This document shows, in pieces, positions 10,195 to 21,270 of a stretch of 64,000 bases of DNA; position 1 is the first letter of the stretch; each line of letters opens with the position of its first letter. The position numbers and the translations under genes are program-made. The notes beneath the pieces are model-generated. The model ran no database searches. It was not told where the DNA came from and was given only the letters and a program-made list of their open reading frames with translations. The DNA lies in the NCBI RefSeq assembly GCF_023983475.1, contig NZ_CP092712.1, forward strand, positions 2,232,001 through 2,296,000, written 5' to 3'. This DNA is from Aliivibrio fischeri ATCC 7744 = JCM 18803 = DSM 507 (GTDB taxonomy: Bacteria; Pseudomonadota; Gammaproteobacteria; Enterobacterales; Vibrionaceae).

Positions 10195-11346
10195 TTATTC
10201 TGCTGTTTCTTTATTAATTAGGCGTAATACGGCATTGGCAGCTTGTTTATCTGCGTCTTTTCTAATCCATTGATGCATTTCTGTGAATTTTTCAATTAAT
10301 TCACTATTATCATTATCTAGTACTTTTTCCATTGCAGGATAAAGAAAATCTGGATGACACTCTTCTTGAATAAACTCTTGAACGAGCTCTTTTCCTGCCA
10401 ATACATTAGGAAGCGAGACAAATTCAGTAATCGACAGTTTTTGAGCTATCCATCCCGTAAGCTTATTAACTTGATAGCCCACGACCATTGGACGCTTCAC
10501 TAGCATACATTCTAAAGCAACCGTACCTGAAGCAAGTAACACAGCATCAGCTGCTGTCATCACATTTCGAGCTGTATCTTGAATAATAACAAAATCAAGC
10601 TCTGGTGCCGTTTCTTTCCAAATAGTTTCAAATTGCTCACGACGTTTTTCATTTACCGCGGCAACAACAAACCCCATATCTGGATGTTGTTTATGAATTC
10701 GTTGGCAAGTTTCAATAAAGGGTTTTGCTATTAATGCGACTTCACCGCCACGACTTCCAGGTAATACTGCAAGCCATTTACGATCTTGCTCTAAACCAAG
10801 TAATTCACGAGCAGCAAACTTATCGGTCTCCATAGGAATAGCATCAGCTAGTGTGTGACCAATAAACTCACAAGCTACATTGTATTTATCATAAAATGCT
10901 TTTTCAAAAGGCAGAAAGGCTAATACAAGATCCGTAGCAGCATCGATTTTAAAAATACGCTTTGGTCGCCATGCCCATACTGATGGACTAACGTAATGAA
11001 CCGTTTTAATACCGTTATCTTTTAGTGTTTTTTCAAGACGAAGATTAAAATCGGGTGCATCAATACCAATGAATACGTCCGGTGGATTTTGAGTGAAGTA
11101 ACGTACTAGTTCCGCTTTTACCTTCAATAAACGAGGTAAGCGACCAAGCACTTCGACCAATCCCATTACGGCTAACTCTTCCATATCAAATAAAGAATCA
11201 CAGCCCTGAGCTATCATCTTAGGTCCACCGATCCCAACGAACTCTGCATCTGGATATTGTGCTTTGATTGACTTAATAAAGCCTTCACCTAGAGTGTCTC
11301 CAGATAATTCACCTGCAACAATTCCGATTCGTAATGGTTTGGTCAT
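10195..11346 (-). CDS. lpxB: Lipid-A-disaccharide synthase
   Basis: A 383-residue membrane-associated GT-B glycosyltransferase (family GT19) that joins lipid X and UDP-2,3-diacylglucosamine to give the lipid A disaccharide. Visible hallmarks are the N-terminal [46 protein letters not shown] and the central LPGSRGGEV. It is the first gene after a strong terminator that separates it from lpxA, so it must have its own promoter or rely on read-through. It is followed closely by rnhB and dnaE. Confidence 0.97.
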   Translation of the reverse strand: MTKPLRIGIVAGELSGDTLGEGFIKSIKAQYPDAEFVGIGGPKMIAQGCDSLFDMEELAVMGLVEVLGRLPRLLKVKAELVRYFTQNPPDVFIGIDAPDFNLRLEKTLKDNGIKTVHYVSPSVWAWRPKRIFKIDAATDLVLAFLPFEKAFYDKYNVACEFIGHTLADAIPMETDKFAARELLGLEQDRKWLAVLPGSRGGEVALIAKPFIETCQRIHKQHPDMGFVVAAVNEKRREQFETIWKETAPELDFVIIQDTARNVMTAADAVLLASGTVALECMLVKRPMVVGYQVNKLTGWIAQKLSITEFVSLPNVLAGKELVQEFIQEECHPDFLYPAMEKVLDNDNSELIEKFTEMHQWIRKDADKQAANAVLRLINKETAE

Positions 11347-11359
11347 ACTTACTCCAAAT

Positions 11360-11385
11360 AAAAAAGGCCTACATGAATAGGCCTT
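11360..11385 (-). terminator. Intrinsic terminator between lpxA and lpxB
   Basis: A perfect 8-bp stem (AAGGCCTA at 11364-11371, TAGGCCTT at 11378-11385) with a 6-nt loop is followed on the minus strand by UUUUUUAUUU. It lies in the 68-bp gap between lpxA and lpxB, and is a textbook intrinsic terminator inside what is often a single operon. Confidence 0.85.
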
Positions 11386-11414
11386 ATATACTTTAACTGT
11401 TTTTAATGCCGTTA

Positions 11415-12203
11415 TTAACGAATAATACCGCGCGTTGATTTCTCAAACAAATCTAAGAAGCCTTGAAGAACTGGAAACGCTTCGATTTCTTTGTTTATTT
11501 CAACTTTTGCTTCTTCTAGCGTATTACCGTTACGGTAAAGTGCTTTATAAGCACGACGAATTGCATGGATTTCAGCTTTTTCAAAACCACGACGTTTTAG
11601 GCCTTCGATATTAATACCAAACGGTTTACAGTGGTTACCTTGTGCCATCACAAATGGTGGTACATCTTGAACAACAACTGAAGCACCGCCAATGAAGCTG
11701 TGAGCACCAACCGTACAGAACTGATGCACAGGTGACAATGCAGAAACAATAGCAAAGTCTTCTACCGTTACATGACCCGCTAGTGTCGCGTTGTTACCCA
11801 TAATGATGTTGTCACCAACAACACAATCATGTGCAATATGTACATTAACGCAAAGTAAGTTATCACTACCTACTGTAGTTACACCACGATCTTGAACAGT
11901 ACCACGGTGGATTTGTACACTTTCACGAATCACATTACGGTCACCGATAACAACCGTTGTTGCTTCGCCACCATATTTCTTGTCTTGGCTTTCTTCGCCG
12001 ATAATTGCAAAAGCAAAAATACGGTTATCTTTACCAATCGTTGTATCACCTTTGATAACAACGTGTGACATCACTTCCGTACCTTCGCCAATCGTTACAT
12101 TACCAGAAATGTAAGTAAATGGACCAACAGATACATTAGCTTCAATCGTTACGTTGCCTTCAATAACAGCTGATGGGTGAATCTTAGCAGTTTCATGAAT
12201 CAT
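11415..12203 (-). CDS. lpxA: UDP-N-acetylglucosamine acyltransferase
   Basis: The first enzyme of lipid A synthesis: it moves a 3-hydroxyacyl chain from ACP to UDP-GlcNAc. The left-handed beta-helix hexapeptide repeats (for example [29 protein letters not shown]) fill residues 10-190, and the catalytic His is in [14 protein letters not shown] helical C-terminus follows. I placed the start at the ATG at 12203 ([12 protein letters not shown]), giving 262 residues like E. coli. The open frame extends eight codons upstream into fabZ without conserved residues. The start is two bases from the fabZ stop, so the two are coupled, and both enzymes draw on the 3-hydroxyacyl-ACP pool. Confidence 0.96.
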   Translation of the reverse strand: MIHETAKIHPSAVIEGNVTIEANVSVGPFTYISGNVTIGEGTEVMSHVVIKGDTTIGKDNRIFAFAIIGEESQDKKYGGEATTVVIGDRNVIRESVQIHRGTVQDRGVTTVGSDNLLCVNVHIAHDCVVGDNIIMGNNATLAGHVTVEDFAIVSALSPVHQFCTVGAHSFIGGASVVVQDVPPFVMAQGNHCKPFGINIEGLKRRGFEKAEIHAIRRAYKALYRNGNTLEEAKVEINKEIEAFPVLQGFLDLFEKSTRGIIR

Positions 12204-12205
12204 AA

Positions 12206-12658
12206 TTAAAACTCTCGTCTTGCACACTTAAGCTCAGCAGAACATACAACTTCGCCATCTACTTTAGCTACGCCATTAAATAGTGCGATACCACGACGAT
12301 CTTTAATAAATTCAACTTCAAGAACCAGTTGATCACCTGGTACTACTGGTTTACGGAATTTTGCTTTATCGATACTTGCAAAGTAGTACAGTTCATTCTC
12401 AGCAGGAGCACCGAATGATTTAAATGCCAATAAGCCTGTTGCTTGAGCCATTGCTTCAAGAATTAATACGCCAGGGAAAATAGGCATTTGTGGGAAGTGA
12501 CCTGTAAATTGAGGTTCATTTACAGACACATTCTTGATCGCGTGTAAGTATTTCTCTTCTTCGAAATCAGTTACTCGGTCAACCAATAGAAATGGGTAAC
12601 GATGAGGTAGTAACTCTTGGATTTCAGTAATATTTAATGTTTTATTTTCACGAGTCAA
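12206..12658 (-). CDS. fabZ: 3-hydroxyacyl-ACP dehydratase FabZ
   Basis: A 150-residue hot-dog-fold dehydratase of fatty-acid synthesis. The catalytic His is in [20 protein letters not shown] (glutamate in LILEAM), with [14 protein letters not shown] near the N-terminus. I place the start at TTG 12658 ([12 protein letters not shown]). AGGAA lies seven bases before it, and the resulting length matches E. coli FabZ (151 aa). An in-frame ATG at 12679 would add seven residues, but its codons overlap that ribosome-binding site. It is followed by lpxA after two bases. It competes with LpxA and LpxD for 3-hydroxyacyl-ACP. Confidence 0.95.
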
Positions 12659-12680
12659 AATAGTATTCCTGTAAAACAAT

Positions 12681-12708
12681 ATCGTATCTGAGCAATAGTG
12701 TAGCTCAA
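12681..12708 (-). promoter_or_regulatory. Candidate promoter for fabZ-lpxA
   Basis: On the minus strand TTGAGC (12703-12708) and TACGAT (12681-12686) are 16 bp apart, just downstream of the lpxD terminator and 22 bp before the fabZ TTG start. Both hexamers match sigma-70 consensus only in part. It is proposed because fabZ needs a promoter after the terminator. Confidence 0.35.
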
Positions 12709-12726
12709 ATAGAGTAATAATAGATA

Positions 12727-12751
12727 GAAAAAGGTCTGCAAAATGCAGACC
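12727..12751 (-). terminator. Intrinsic terminator between lpxD and fabZ
   Basis: The 7-bp perfect stem GGTCTGC (12733-12739) / GCAGACC (12745-12751) has a 5-nt loop and is followed on the minus strand by UUUUUCU. It lies 34 bp after the lpxD stop. Confidence 0.85.
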
Positions 12752-12785
12752 AATACTTATTTATTAGAATGTAGTAAAGTTAATA

Positions 12786-13805
12786 TTAATCGACTAACTT
12801 TTTTTCAACTGCTTTTAATCGCTTGTTCATTTCATCAATCTTATGAACACGAGCCGCTGTTTTACGCCATTCTTTATTGGTTTGCAGTGGAATGCCTGAT
12901 GAGTACATACCTTTCTCATCAATCGCTCGCATTACCATGCCCATACCTGTGATGGTTACCCCATCCGTAATTTCGATATGACCATTAATTACAGAGCCAC
13001 CGCCGATAATACAGTGCTTACCAATTTTAGTACTGCCTGCAACTATAGTACCACCAGCCATTGCTGAACCAGATCCGATTTGTACGTTATGCGCAATTTG
13101 AATTTGGTTATCGATGATAACATTGCTTTCAATAACGGTGTCATCAATAGCACCACGATCAATCGTCGTATTTGCACCAATCTCAACATTATCGCCAATA
13201 ATTACAGAACCTAACTGTGGGATCTTAACCCAAGTACCTCGGTCATTCGCATAGCCAAAACCGTCAGAACCAATAACTGTACCAGATTGAACAAGGCAAG
13301 CTTCACCAATTTCAACGCGGTGATAAACAGATACATTTGCCCATAATTTAGTATTTTTACCGATTTTTGCTTCTTTACCGATAAAACAACCAGCACCAAT
13401 CATTGCACCACCAGCAATAACCGCTTTTGATTCAATAACCGCATTATGACCAATAGCAACACCTTCACCAATAATTGCATCATCAGCAATATAAGCAGAA
13501 GGTGCAATATCACTAGCAGGAGCAGGTGTTGTGTCCAATGCTTGTGCTGCTAGTGCAAAGCCTAAATATGGGTCTCGCATTATTAGAGCGTTAGATTGAC
13601 AGAATTCCACATCTGCTTCTTTAACAATAACAGCAGAAGCTTGGCACTCAACTAAATGTTTACGATACTTAGCATCAGAAAGGAAAGTAATATCCCCTTC
13701 CTTTGCCTTGCTCATCGAAGCGATTGAGTGAACCACAACAGTGCCATCACCATGAACTGTTGCATCTAATTTTTCTGCCAATTCAGCAAGCGTAATACGA
13801 GACAT
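12786..13805 (-). CDS. lpxD: UDP-3-O-(3-hydroxyacyl)glucosamine N-acyltransferase
   Basis: The third enzyme of lipid A synthesis, which adds the N-linked 3-hydroxyacyl chain. An N-terminal uridine-binding domain ([14 protein letters not shown]) precedes left-handed beta-helix hexapeptide repeats from about residue 100 to 290. The catalytic His is in [12 protein letters not shown], and a C-terminal helix ([12 protein letters not shown]) follows. I chose ATG 13805 (MSRITLAEL, 339 aa). It follows AAGG by six bases, while the frame's earlier TTG (13811) falls next to that site. The gene begins 8 bp after skp, and a terminator follows it. Confidence 0.96.
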   Translation of the reverse strand: MSRITLAELAEKLDATVHGDGTVVVHSIASMSKAKEGDITFLSDAKYRKHLVECQASAVIVKEADVEFCQSNALIMRDPYLGFALAAQALDTTPAPASDIAPSAYIADDAIIGEGVAIGHNAVIESKAVIAGGAMIGAGCFIGKEAKIGKNTKLWANVSVYHRVEIGEACLVQSGTVIGSDGFGYANDRGTWVKIPQLGSVIIGDNVEIGANTTIDRGAIDDTVIESNVIIDNQIQIAHNVQIGSGSAMAGGTIVAGSTKIGKHCIIGGGSVINGHIEITDGVTITGMGMVMRAIDEKGMYSSGIPLQTNKEWRKTAARVHKIDEMNKRLKAVEKKLVD

Positions 13806-13813
13806 ATTCAACC

Positions 13814-14329
13814 TTATTTAATTGCTTTAATAACTTTTTCTGATAGGTTGTCTTCTGGTTTAGCCCAAAGCAATGTTGCAGCGTCAACAACCATATCGTA
13901 GCCTTCTTTATTTGCTACTTTCTCTACAGTTTGTTGCACTTGCATAATTAACTTTTGACGCTCTTCACCTTGACGACGACGGTTATCTTCATCTAAAGCT
14001 TGTGCTTTTAGTTTGTAATCAGACTGAAGTGAAGCGATTTCACGCTCAAGCTTCGTTTTACCTGATGCACCTAATAACTCACCATCGCGTTTGATAGTTT
14101 CAACTTTATCTTTAATTTTTGATTCTAAACCACGTAACTCATCAATACGATCTTTAAATTCAGCACGAAGCTTTTCTGAAATAGCTTCACGTTGTGGCAT
14201 TTGCTGAACAATTTGAGCCATGTTTACATAACCAACTTTGGTTGCTGCTTCTGCTGCATTAGCAAAAAAAGAACCACTTACCAGAACTGCGCCTAAAGCG
14301 GCTACTTTCACTAATTTTTTCAAAATCAT
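13814..14329 (-). CDS. skp: Periplasmic outer-membrane-protein chaperone Skp (OmpH)
   Basis: A 171-residue Skp/OmpH-family chaperone: signal peptide (residues about 1-25, ending FANAAEA), then a beta strand ([15 protein letters not shown]) and a long charged alpha-helical hairpin (residues about 50-130) that forms the tentacles of the trimer, then the strand [15 protein letters not shown]. It keeps unfolded outer-membrane proteins soluble in the periplasm and delivers them to BamA, the preceding gene. The start is uncertain: ATG 14329 has AAGGA only one base upstream, whereas TTG 14323 (giving [11 protein letters not shown]) has the same AAGGA at seven bases. I give the longer form, but the TTG is the better-spaced start. 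Confidence 0.92.
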   Translation of the reverse strand: MILKKLVKVAALGAVLVSGSFFANAAEAATKVGYVNMAQIVQQMPQREAISEKLRAEFKDRIDELRGLESKIKDKVETIKRDGELLGASGKTKLEREIASLQSDYKLKAQALDEDNRRRQGEERQKLIMQVQQTVEKVANKEGYDMVVDAATLLWAKPEDNLSEKVIKAIK

Positions 14330-14403
14330 ATCCTTACTTAACTATTATCGTATATAAACCAATACAGTTTACATTAACACTTTTCTATTAGAGCTATCAA
14401 TGC

Positions 14404-16833
14404 TTAGAAAGTTCGACCAATGGTGAAACTGAAGAATTCTTCATCATCACCTTCATAAATTTTCACTGGTTTCGCAATTGAGAATACTAATGGTCCCATT
14501 GGTGACATCCATTGTACGGCAGCACCATACGATGAACGGAAGTTTGATGGGTCAGAGTAATCATAGTAGTACTGTTTGCCATCCATTCCCGGCTTAGGTT
14601 CTTTATAATCAAATTCAGTATCCCAAACACTTGCCATATCAAAGAAAACGCTGGTTCGAATTTGATTTCGAGTCTCTTCACTTGCAAACGGTGTTGGAAC
14701 GATTAATTCAATACTTGCTAATGCTGTTGCGTTACCACCAACAGAGTCATCTGTTGCCGCATACGAAGTATTGTTACCTATACCACCATTTGAGCCTTGC
14801 GCATATACTGCTTTTGGACCCGCAGAGTTTGAACCAAAACCACGTAGCGTAGTGAAGCCACCCGCATAGAAGTTTTCATAGAATGGATACAGGTTATCAT
14901 TACCATCAGTTTGACCATAACCATTACCATAACCCGCCTTACCACGCATTAATAAAGCAAACTCATGCTTCTTAGTTAATGGGAAGTACTGTCGAACTTC
15001 ATATTGTGCTTTAAAGAACTGTGAATCAGAATTTGGCGTTGTAATTTTATACGACGCACGTTGGTAGTTACCCGCAGTTGGGAAATACCCTTTATTCAAG
15101 TTATTACGTGTCCACGACAAGGTGACATCAAAATCACTAACGATTAAGGTTTGATCACCACTATCATATGCATCGCCTACAGATTGTAGATACTGTTCAA
15201 TCTGTACATAACCTTCTAAGTTTGAAATTTTATTGTGCGTATAACCCACACCAATTTCAAAATAGTTCAATTCATCAAATGGGAAACCCCAAGTTAAACT
15301 ACCGCCATAACTTTGGTTGGTGTAGTCAACAATACCTGCATCTGATGCTTCAAACTCATTATAGAAGATCTTACCGCCAAGACTGACACCATCAAGGTTC
15401 CAGTATGGATCACGGTAGTCTAAACTGATGTTCTTTTGATAATCGTTCATCATCGCATTAATACCAACACGATTACCTGAACCAATAAAGTTATCTTGTT
15501 GTAAACCTACTTGGAAACTTATGCCTGACTCCGTACCATAACCGACACCAAAGTTAACACTACCGGAGTTCGCTTCTTTTACAGAATAAACCAGATCCAC
15601 TTCATCATCAGAGCCAGGAACACGAACAGTTTGAACATCAACAGTTTCAAAGAAGCCCAAACGATTTAGACGGTTTTTACCTGTTTCAATTGACTTAGAG
15701 TTTAACCAAGCCCCTTCCATTTGACGCATTTCACGACGTAATACTTCATCTTTTGTCGATGTATTACCAACAAATCGAATATCACGAACGTACATACGAT
15801 TACCTGCTTCAACATTGATGATTAATGATACCGTTTGGTTTTCATCATCAAATTCAGGCATGGTACGAACTTGAGGATAAGCGTAACCCGCTTCCCCTAA
15901 AATACGCTTTATGTTTTCTTCTAAACTCGTTACCGCAGAACCGTTGTAAACTTCACCATTTTCAAACGGGATCAGTTTTTTAAACTCTTCTTCTTTCCCA
16001 ATTAATTCACCTTGGAATTTAACACCGCTTACAGTGTAAGGTTCGCCTTCATCAATCGTTAAAGCGATATACACACCTTTTTTGTCAGGTGAAATAGACA
16101 CTTGGGTTGAGTCAACTTGAAATTTTAGATAACCGCGATCAAGATAATATGAACGTAATGCTTCGATATCACCAGCAAGCACTTGTTTTTGATATTTTTC
16201 ATCAGCTAAGAAGTTCCACCAAGCAACATCAACATTTAAGTTAAAACGGCTTAATAGTTGCTCATCAGTAAAAACTTCATTTCCAATAAAGTTAATTTGT
16301 TGGATCTTTGCCGATACACCTTCGGTGAACACGAATTTAAGATCTGCACGATTACGAGGAAGTGGCGTTACAACTGCATGAACCGTCGCGTTGTATTTAC
16401 CTACGCTGTAATAGAAATCTTCTAACCCTTTTTCAATATTACTTAAGGTTGTTCTATCTAGCGCTTCACCAACTCGAATAGAAGAAGCCTCTAGATTTTG
16501 CTGCATCTGCTCTTCTTTGATCGCTTTGTTACCAGAGAAAGAGATATTTGCAATCGTTGGGCGTTCAGTTACCTTAATAAGTAATGCATTACCATCACGG
16601 AACACTTTTACGTCTTCAAAGTTGCCAGATGCAAAAAGAGCCTGAATAACCTGAGCTACATCTTGTTGGCTCATCGTATCACCAACACGAACAGGTGTTT
16701 TAAGTAGTGCAGCACCTAATGCAACACGCTGTAATCCCTCAAAGCGTATGTCATCAATAACAAATGTTTCTGCACTGTGCGCTGCAACACTGCCAAACAG
16801 CAGTGAGGCAATCAACAATTTTTTCATCGCCAT
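14404..16833 (-). CDS. bamA: Outer membrane protein assembly factor BamA
   Basis: An 809-residue Omp85-family protein. It has a signal peptide ([19 protein letters not shown]), five POTRA domains (about residues 22-425; for example [58 protein letters not shown]), then a 16-strand barrel. The conserved L6 motif appears as [11 protein letters not shown], and the C-terminal aromatic is F in FSFTIGRTF. BamA inserts beta-barrel proteins into the outer membrane. It lies between rseP, which governs the sigma-E response to barrel misfolding, and skp. An in-frame ATG two codons later (16827) is a possible alternative start. Confidence 0.98.
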   Translation of the reverse strand: MAMKKLLIASLLFGSVAAHSAETFVIDDIRFEGLQRVALGAALLKTPVRVGDTMSQQDVAQVIQALFASGNFEDVKVFRDGNALLIKVTERPTIANISFSGNKAIKEEQMQQNLEASSIRVGEALDRTTLSNIEKGLEDFYYSVGKYNATVHAVVTPLPRNRADLKFVFTEGVSAKIQQINFIGNEVFTDEQLLSRFNLNVDVAWWNFLADEKYQKQVLAGDIEALRSYYLDRGYLKFQVDSTQVSISPDKKGVYIALTIDEGEPYTVSGVKFQGELIGKEEEFKKLIPFENGEVYNGSAVTSLEENIKRILGEAGYAYPQVRTMPEFDDENQTVSLIINVEAGNRMYVRDIRFVGNTSTKDEVLRREMRQMEGAWLNSKSIETGKNRLNRLGFFETVDVQTVRVPGSDDEVDLVYSVKEANSGSVNFGVGYGTESGISFQVGLQQDNFIGSGNRVGINAMMNDYQKNISLDYRDPYWNLDGVSLGGKIFYNEFEASDAGIVDYTNQSYGGSLTWGFPFDELNYFEIGVGYTHNKISNLEGYVQIEQYLQSVGDAYDSGDQTLIVSDFDVTLSWTRNNLNKGYFPTAGNYQRASYKITTPNSDSQFFKAQYEVRQYFPLTKKHEFALLMRGKAGYGNGYGQTDGNDNLYPFYENFYAGGFTTLRGFGSNSAGPKAVYAQGSNGGIGNNTSYAATDDSVGGNATALASIELIVPTPFASEETRNQIRTSVFFDMASVWDTEFDYKEPKPGMDGKQYYYDYSDPSNFRSSYGAAVQWMSPMGPLVFSIAKPVKIYEGDDEEFFSFTIGRTF

Positions 16834-16862
16834 AATACGTCTAATAATTCCCTTGCTACTAC

Positions 16863-18221
16863 TTAAAGGCGCATAAAGTCGTTAAATAAAGCTATCGCCA
16901 TCAATGACATAATCATTGCTGTTCCTACTTTATAACCAATTTCTTGAACTCGTTCCGATACTGGCTTACGCGTAATCCCTTCAATAGCAAAGAAGAGTAA
17001 ATGCCCGCCATCCAATACAGGAAGAGGTAATAAGTTAATAATGCCTAAGTTAACACTGATTAACGCTAAAAATCCTAAAAATGAGACTAAACCATATTCA
17101 GCAGTCGTACCAGCCCCTTTTGCAATAGAGATGGGACCACTTAAGTTATTCAGTGCAACATCACCAGTAAAGAGTTTCTTTGTCATGGTGAGGGTTAAAT
17201 CAATAATATCGCCAGTTTTTGCTAACGCTTTTTCAAACGCAACAATTGGGCCATACTGTTTTTCATAACGGTAGCCTTCTGGCCATTCTTGATATAGAGG
17301 AGAAACACCTGCAAATCCGATAACTTTGCCATCTGCAATCTCTTTGCTATCTGGTATTAATACCAAATCAACAGTTTGACCTTCACGAGAAATAACCAAA
17401 TCAACCGCTTTGCTCGGATTACCTTGTATAACATCAACCATTTCTTGCCATTTCGTTAATGCATTACCATTAACTGAAACCAAACGGTCACCAACTAATA
17501 AACCCGATTTTTCAGCTGCACTGTTACTACTAACATTTGCAACATCAAGAGTTAAAGCTGGACGATAAGGAAAAAAGCCTAACGATAATAGTGGCGAATC
17601 TTTCTCTGGGTCAAAATTCCATTGGGATAAATCCAAACGCTTCGTTACTTCAACACCAATATTATTTTCATCACTATAAGTCACCGTCATAGAGTCATCA
17701 CCAATGTGTGACACTATCGCCATGCTTACGGCTTCCCAATCGGATGTTTGGATTCCTGAAATGGCTTTTAGTTCAACACCAGCTGTAATTCCTGCTTTAG
17801 AAAAAATAGAGCCATCTTCAACTTGACCTACAACTGGTTTCAATGCGGTTACGCCGATCATAAAAGCAAGCCAGCATGCAAATACAGCAAACAGGAAATT
17901 CGCTATTGGTCCAGCAGCAACAATAGCACTGCGCTGCCATAATGGACGATTATTAAACGCTCTTTCTTTTTGCTCTTCTGGAACATCATCAACACGCTCA
18001 TCTAACATTTTTACGTATCCACCAAGTGGGATCATCGAAATGTTATATTCAGTGGCGTCTTTGCCTTTTTTGCTCCAAAGAGATTTGCCAAAACCAATTG
18101 AAAATTTCTCAACAATAACACCACAACGGCGCGCTACCCAGAAGTGGCCAAATTCATGTACTGCAACAAGAATACCCAGTGCAATAATGAATGATGCTAA
18201 ATTCCATAGAAGTTCTGACAT
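16863..18221 (-). CDS. rseP: Sigma-E regulator intramembrane metalloprotease RseP
   Basis: A 452-residue site-2 protease. The zinc-binding HEFGH is at residues 22-26 in the first membrane span, and the third zinc ligand is in [14 protein letters not shown] near the C-terminus. Two periplasmic PDZ domains lie between them (about residues 115-305), with the second including [17 protein letters not shown]. After DegS has cut anti-sigma factor RseA, RseP cuts it within the membrane and releases sigma-E. It starts two bases after dxr and lies 29 bp before bamA, a sigma-E-related target in many bacteria. Confidence 0.97.
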   Translation of the reverse strand: MSELLWNLASFIIALGILVAVHEFGHFWVARRCGVIVEKFSIGFGKSLWSKKGKDATEYNISMIPLGGYVKMLDERVDDVPEEQKERAFNNRPLWQRSAIVAAGPIANFLFAVFACWLAFMIGVTALKPVVGQVEDGSIFSKAGITAGVELKAISGIQTSDWEAVSMAIVSHIGDDSMTVTYSDENNIGVEVTKRLDLSQWNFDPEKDSPLLSLGFFPYRPALTLDVANVSSNSAAEKSGLLVGDRLVSVNGNALTKWQEMVDVIQGNPSKAVDLVISREGQTVDLVLIPDSKEIADGKVIGFAGVSPLYQEWPEGYRYEKQYGPIVAFEKALAKTGDIIDLTLTMTKKLFTGDVALNNLSGPISIAKGAGTTAEYGLVSFLGFLALISVNLGIINLLPLPVLDGGHLLFFAIEGITRKPVSERVQEIGYKVGTAMIMSLMAIALFNDFMRL

Positions 18222-18223
18222 AA

Positions 18224-19426
18224 TTAAACCTTATTAATTGCCTCATCGGCATAACGACGCGCCATTCTATCTAGGTCAATCAGGCTTTCCAAGCTATCTA
18301 GCTCAAGGTTTTGGAAGTTTGCACATACTTTATGCAAAACAGCCTCATTAATTCGAGCGATATCCGTAAATTTTATTTTATTGGCTAAAAAGGCAGCAAC
18401 AGCTTGCTCGTTCGCAGCATTTAGCCCCGTAGTTGCATGTTGACCTAAATAACACGCATCAATGGCTAGTTTCAAACAAGGGTAGCGAGAAAAGTCAGGA
18501 GCGATAAACGTAAACTCTCCAACCTTAGTAAAATCTAAAGGTTCAACACCTGCATTGACTCTTTTTGGGTAAGACATAGTACACGCAATGGGTGTTCTCA
18601 TATCTGGCAATCCCATTTGTGCCAACACAGAACCGTCTTTATATTGGACCATTGAATGAATTACTGATTGTGGATGAATAACAACCTTTAATTGCTCTTT
18701 ACTCGCATTGAATAACCAACGAGCTTCAATATACTCAAGGCCTTTGTTCATCATCGTTGCTGAATCGACAGAGATCTTTGGCCCCATAGACCAATTAGGG
18801 TGCGCAATTGCCATTTCAGGCGTTACGGCTTCAAGCTCTGACACATCGGTATAACGAAAAGGGCCACCAGAACCAGTTAATAAAATAGAACTAACACCGT
18901 GTTCCTCTAAATCGCAACGACCTAAATTGGTTTGAATTGATTGCGGTAAACATTGAAAGATAGCGTTATGCTCGCTATCTACTGGCAACAATTCAGCGCC
19001 ATACTTTTCAACCGCATCAATAAATAGCTGCCCAGACATGACCAAAGCTTCTTTATTAGCAAGCAAAATACGTTTACCAGCTTTAACGGCCGACATGGTT
19101 GGTAGAAGCCCTGCTGCTCCTACAATTGCAGCCATCACAGTATCAACTTCGTCAAGTTGCGCAATATGACATAAGCCATCTTCACCAGAGAATACTTCAG
19201 CATTAATCGCATGAGCTGATAATAGCTCTTTTAACGCATCTGCCGCTGGTTGAGTTGCCATTGCGACGTATTTTGGTTTCCATTCAAGGCATAGCTCCAA
19301 CATTTTATCGACATTAGTGCCAGCGCCTAATGCAACAATTTCAAATTGATCGGAATTTTGTTTTGCGACTGATAGTGTGCTACTACCAATAGAGCCTGTC
19401 GCTCCTAAAATGGTTAACTTGCGCAT
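18224..19426 (-). CDS. dxr: 1-deoxy-D-xylulose 5-phosphate reductoisomerase
   Basis: A 400-residue enzyme converting DXP to MEP with NADPH, the committed step of the non-mevalonate isoprenoid pathway. The NADPH fold is visible as [12 protein letters not shown] at the N-terminus, with the metal-binding [14 protein letters not shown] and the substrate-loop region [16 protein letters not shown]. Here dxr follows cdsA (frr-uppS-cdsA-dxr-rseP), whereas E. coli has it before uppS. UppS, two genes upstream, uses the isoprenoid units made from this pathway. Confidence 0.97.
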   Translation of the reverse strand: MRKLTILGATGSIGSSTLSVAKQNSDQFEIVALGAGTNVDKMLELCLEWKPKYVAMATQPAADALKELLSAHAINAEVFSGEDGLCHIAQLDEVDTVMAAIVGAAGLLPTMSAVKAGKRILLANKEALVMSGQLFIDAVEKYGAELLPVDSEHNAIFQCLPQSIQTNLGRCDLEEHGVSSILLTGSGGPFRYTDVSELEAVTPEMAIAHPNWSMGPKISVDSATMMNKGLEYIEARWLFNASKEQLKVVIHPQSVIHSMVQYKDGSVLAQMGLPDMRTPIACTMSYPKRVNAGVEPLDFTKVGEFTFIAPDFSRYPCLKLAIDACYLGQHATTGLNAANEQAVAAFLANKIKFTDIARINEAVLHKVCANFQNLELDSLESLIDLDRMARRYADEAINKV

Positions 19427-19455
19427 AATGAAATGACCATGGTGGTTTAAAGATA

Positions 19456-19484
19456 GAAAAACGGCAGATAATCCTATCTACCGC
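19456..19484 (-). terminator. Probable intrinsic terminator between cdsA and dxr... on the dxr-proximal side
   Basis: A 9-bp stem with one mismatch (CGGCAGATA at 19462-19470 with TATCTACCG at 19475-19483) and a 4-nt loop is followed on the minus strand by UUUUUCU. It lies in the 106-bp gap after cdsA and before dxr, ending the uppS-cdsA unit. Confidence 0.7.
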
Positions 19485-19532
19485 ATAACTTAAAAATGGA
19501 TATGGTATTTGTCGTCAAATACCTAATATCAG

Positions 19533-20372
19533 CTAGAAGAAATATAAAAAAGCAAAAACAGGAAAAGCCGCTGTTAAGCTATCAATGCGATCTAAAATAC
19601 CGCCATGACCTGGAATAATCGTGCCACTGTCTTTTATTCCTGATGCTCGCTTAAACATGCTTTCTACTAAGTCACCTAAAACAGAGATGATAATTGTTGC
19701 AATAAAAATACCTAACATTGACGATGTACTTTCAAATTGAATATTGAATGCACTTGCTGCCCCCCAACCAATAATGATTGCGGTAATCACACCACCAATA
19801 AGACCCTCAATGGTTTTATTTGGGCTAACTGCAGGTGACATTTTGCGCTTACCAAATGACTTACCAGCAAAATAAGCACCGCTATCTGCTGCCCATACTA
19901 ATAAACAAACAAGCAATACAAGTTTAGCGCCATAATAGCTATCTAGCATATAGTGATCAGCACGAAGTAATAAAATACTCCATAGGAAAGGAATCATAGT
20001 TAGCCAACCGAAAATATGCTTTAAAGGTAAGTTGCTATACCATAATTTTTTACTGTTTGGGAAAGTGAGTACTAACCCCGATACAATTAACCACCATGTA
20101 AAACCAACTAATAATATTATTTGGTGTTCATTACTAGGTATTGTCAGTTCTAACGTTGATGTTGGAAGAAAAAACAAAGACGCTGCTAAGACAGCAACAG
20201 AAGGGATAATAGCTAAATAGCGAGATTTTGATTCTGTAAACTGAGTCCACTCCCAGAATCCAACCAATGTAATTGCTGTGATAGCAATTAAGAACCCTTG
20301 CATTGGCAACATGAAGATCCCTGCAATAACAAGGGGCGCCAAAATAAGAGCAGTAATAATACGCTGTTTCAA
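19533..20372 (-). CDS. cdsA: Phosphatidate cytidylyltransferase
   Basis: A 279-residue polytopic membrane enzyme that makes CDP-diacylglycerol from phosphatidic acid and CTP, the branch point for all phospholipids. About eight hydrophobic spans are visible. The family signature near the C-terminus is present as SMFKRASGIKDSGTIIPGHGG, followed by LDRIDSL. It starts 3 bp after uppS, so the two are co-translated; a probable terminator follows it. Confidence 0.97.
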   Translation of the reverse strand: MKQRIITALILAPLVIAGIFMLPMQGFLIAITAITLVGFWEWTQFTESKSRYLAIIPSVAVLAASLFFLPTSTLELTIPSNEHQIILLVGFTWWLIVSGLVLTFPNSKKLWYSNLPLKHIFGWLTMIPFLWSILLLRADHYMLDSYYGAKLVLLVCLLVWAADSGAYFAGKSFGKRKMSPAVSPNKTIEGLIGGVITAIIIGWGAASAFNIQFESTSSMLGIFIATIIISVLGDLVESMFKRASGIKDSGTIIPGHGGILDRIDSLTAAFPVFAFLYFF

Positions 20373-20375
20373 ACT

Positions 20376-21149
20376 TTATTGATCCTTTTCGTTCATTAGA
20401 GCTTGGATTTGTTCACCTGTACAACCAAATCGTCTTTCTCGACTAACAAACCAAGCAACAGCATCAGCTAAGCTTTGTTCATTAAAATCAGGCCAATATT
20501 GGTCAGTGAAATAGAACTCAGCATAAGCCATTTGCCACAGCATAAAATTGCTGATACGACATTCACCGCTCGTTCTAATCATCAAATCCACTTCAGGCAA
20601 ATCTGACATCGTCAGTTTAGATGCGATAAGACTTTCATCAATATCATCTGCCTGTAAATTGCCTCGTTCCACTTGATATGCGAGGCGACGTACTGCTTGT
20701 GTAATATCCCATTTGCCGCCATAGTTTGCAGCAACGTTTAGTACTAACCCTGTATTTTCAGAAGTTAATGTTTCCGCTTCAACAATTTTCTTCTGAAGGC
20801 GAGAACTAAACTGAGAAGTTTCACCAATTATACGCAATTGAATATTATTTTTATGAAGACGTTTTACTTCACGAGAAAGCACCGTGATAAACAACTCCAT
20901 TAGAACACTTACTTCTTCTTCAGGTCGACGCCAATTCTCACTACTAAAAGCAAAAAGTGTTATGGCATTGATCCCAAGCTTGCTGGCTGCTGAAATGGTT
21001 TTTCTTACCGCATCAACACCTGCTTTATGACCAAATACACGAGGTTTTCCCTGAGCCTTAGCCCAGCGTCCATTACCATCCATAATTACCGCAATATGCT
21101 TAGGTAATACTTCTAATGATAAAAACTCGTTATTAATTTGACTGGTCAT
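20376..21149 (-). CDS. uppS: Undecaprenyl diphosphate synthase (cis-prenyltransferase)
   Basis: A 257-residue enzyme adding isopentenyl units to farnesyl diphosphate to make the C55 carrier of cell-wall and O-antigen precursors. Family motifs are in order: [17 protein letters not shown] with the catalytic Asp near residue 24, [13 protein letters not shown], and [20 protein letters not shown] near residue 195. It lies after the frr terminator and 3 bp before cdsA. Confidence 0.97.
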   Translation of the reverse strand: MTSQINNEFLSLEVLPKHIAVIMDGNGRWAKAQGKPRVFGHKAGVDAVRKTISAASKLGINAITLFAFSSENWRRPEEEVSVLMELFITVLSREVKRLHKNNIQLRIIGETSQFSSRLQKKIVEAETLTSENTGLVLNVAANYGGKWDITQAVRRLAYQVERGNLQADDIDESLIASKLTMSDLPEVDLMIRTSGECRISNFMLWQMAYAEFYFTDQYWPDFNEQSLADAVAWFVSRERRFGCTGEQIQALMNEKDQ

Positions 21150-21162
21150 ATAACTCCCTTAA

Positions 21163-21195
21163 AAATAAAAGCGCTGATGTCTCCACCCAGCGCTT
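21163..21195 (-). terminator. Intrinsic terminator of pyrH-frr
   Basis: An 8-bp perfect stem (AAGCGCTG at 21169-21176, CAGCGCTT at 21188-21195) with an 11-nt loop is followed on the minus strand by UUAUUUUU. It lies between frr and uppS. Confidence 0.8.
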
Positions 21196-21270
21196 CTTAT
21201 GGTGTTCGTCGCCGACATCATATCATTAATTTAATGAAAAGATCAGTGAGAACAATGAGTATGAAAGCAA

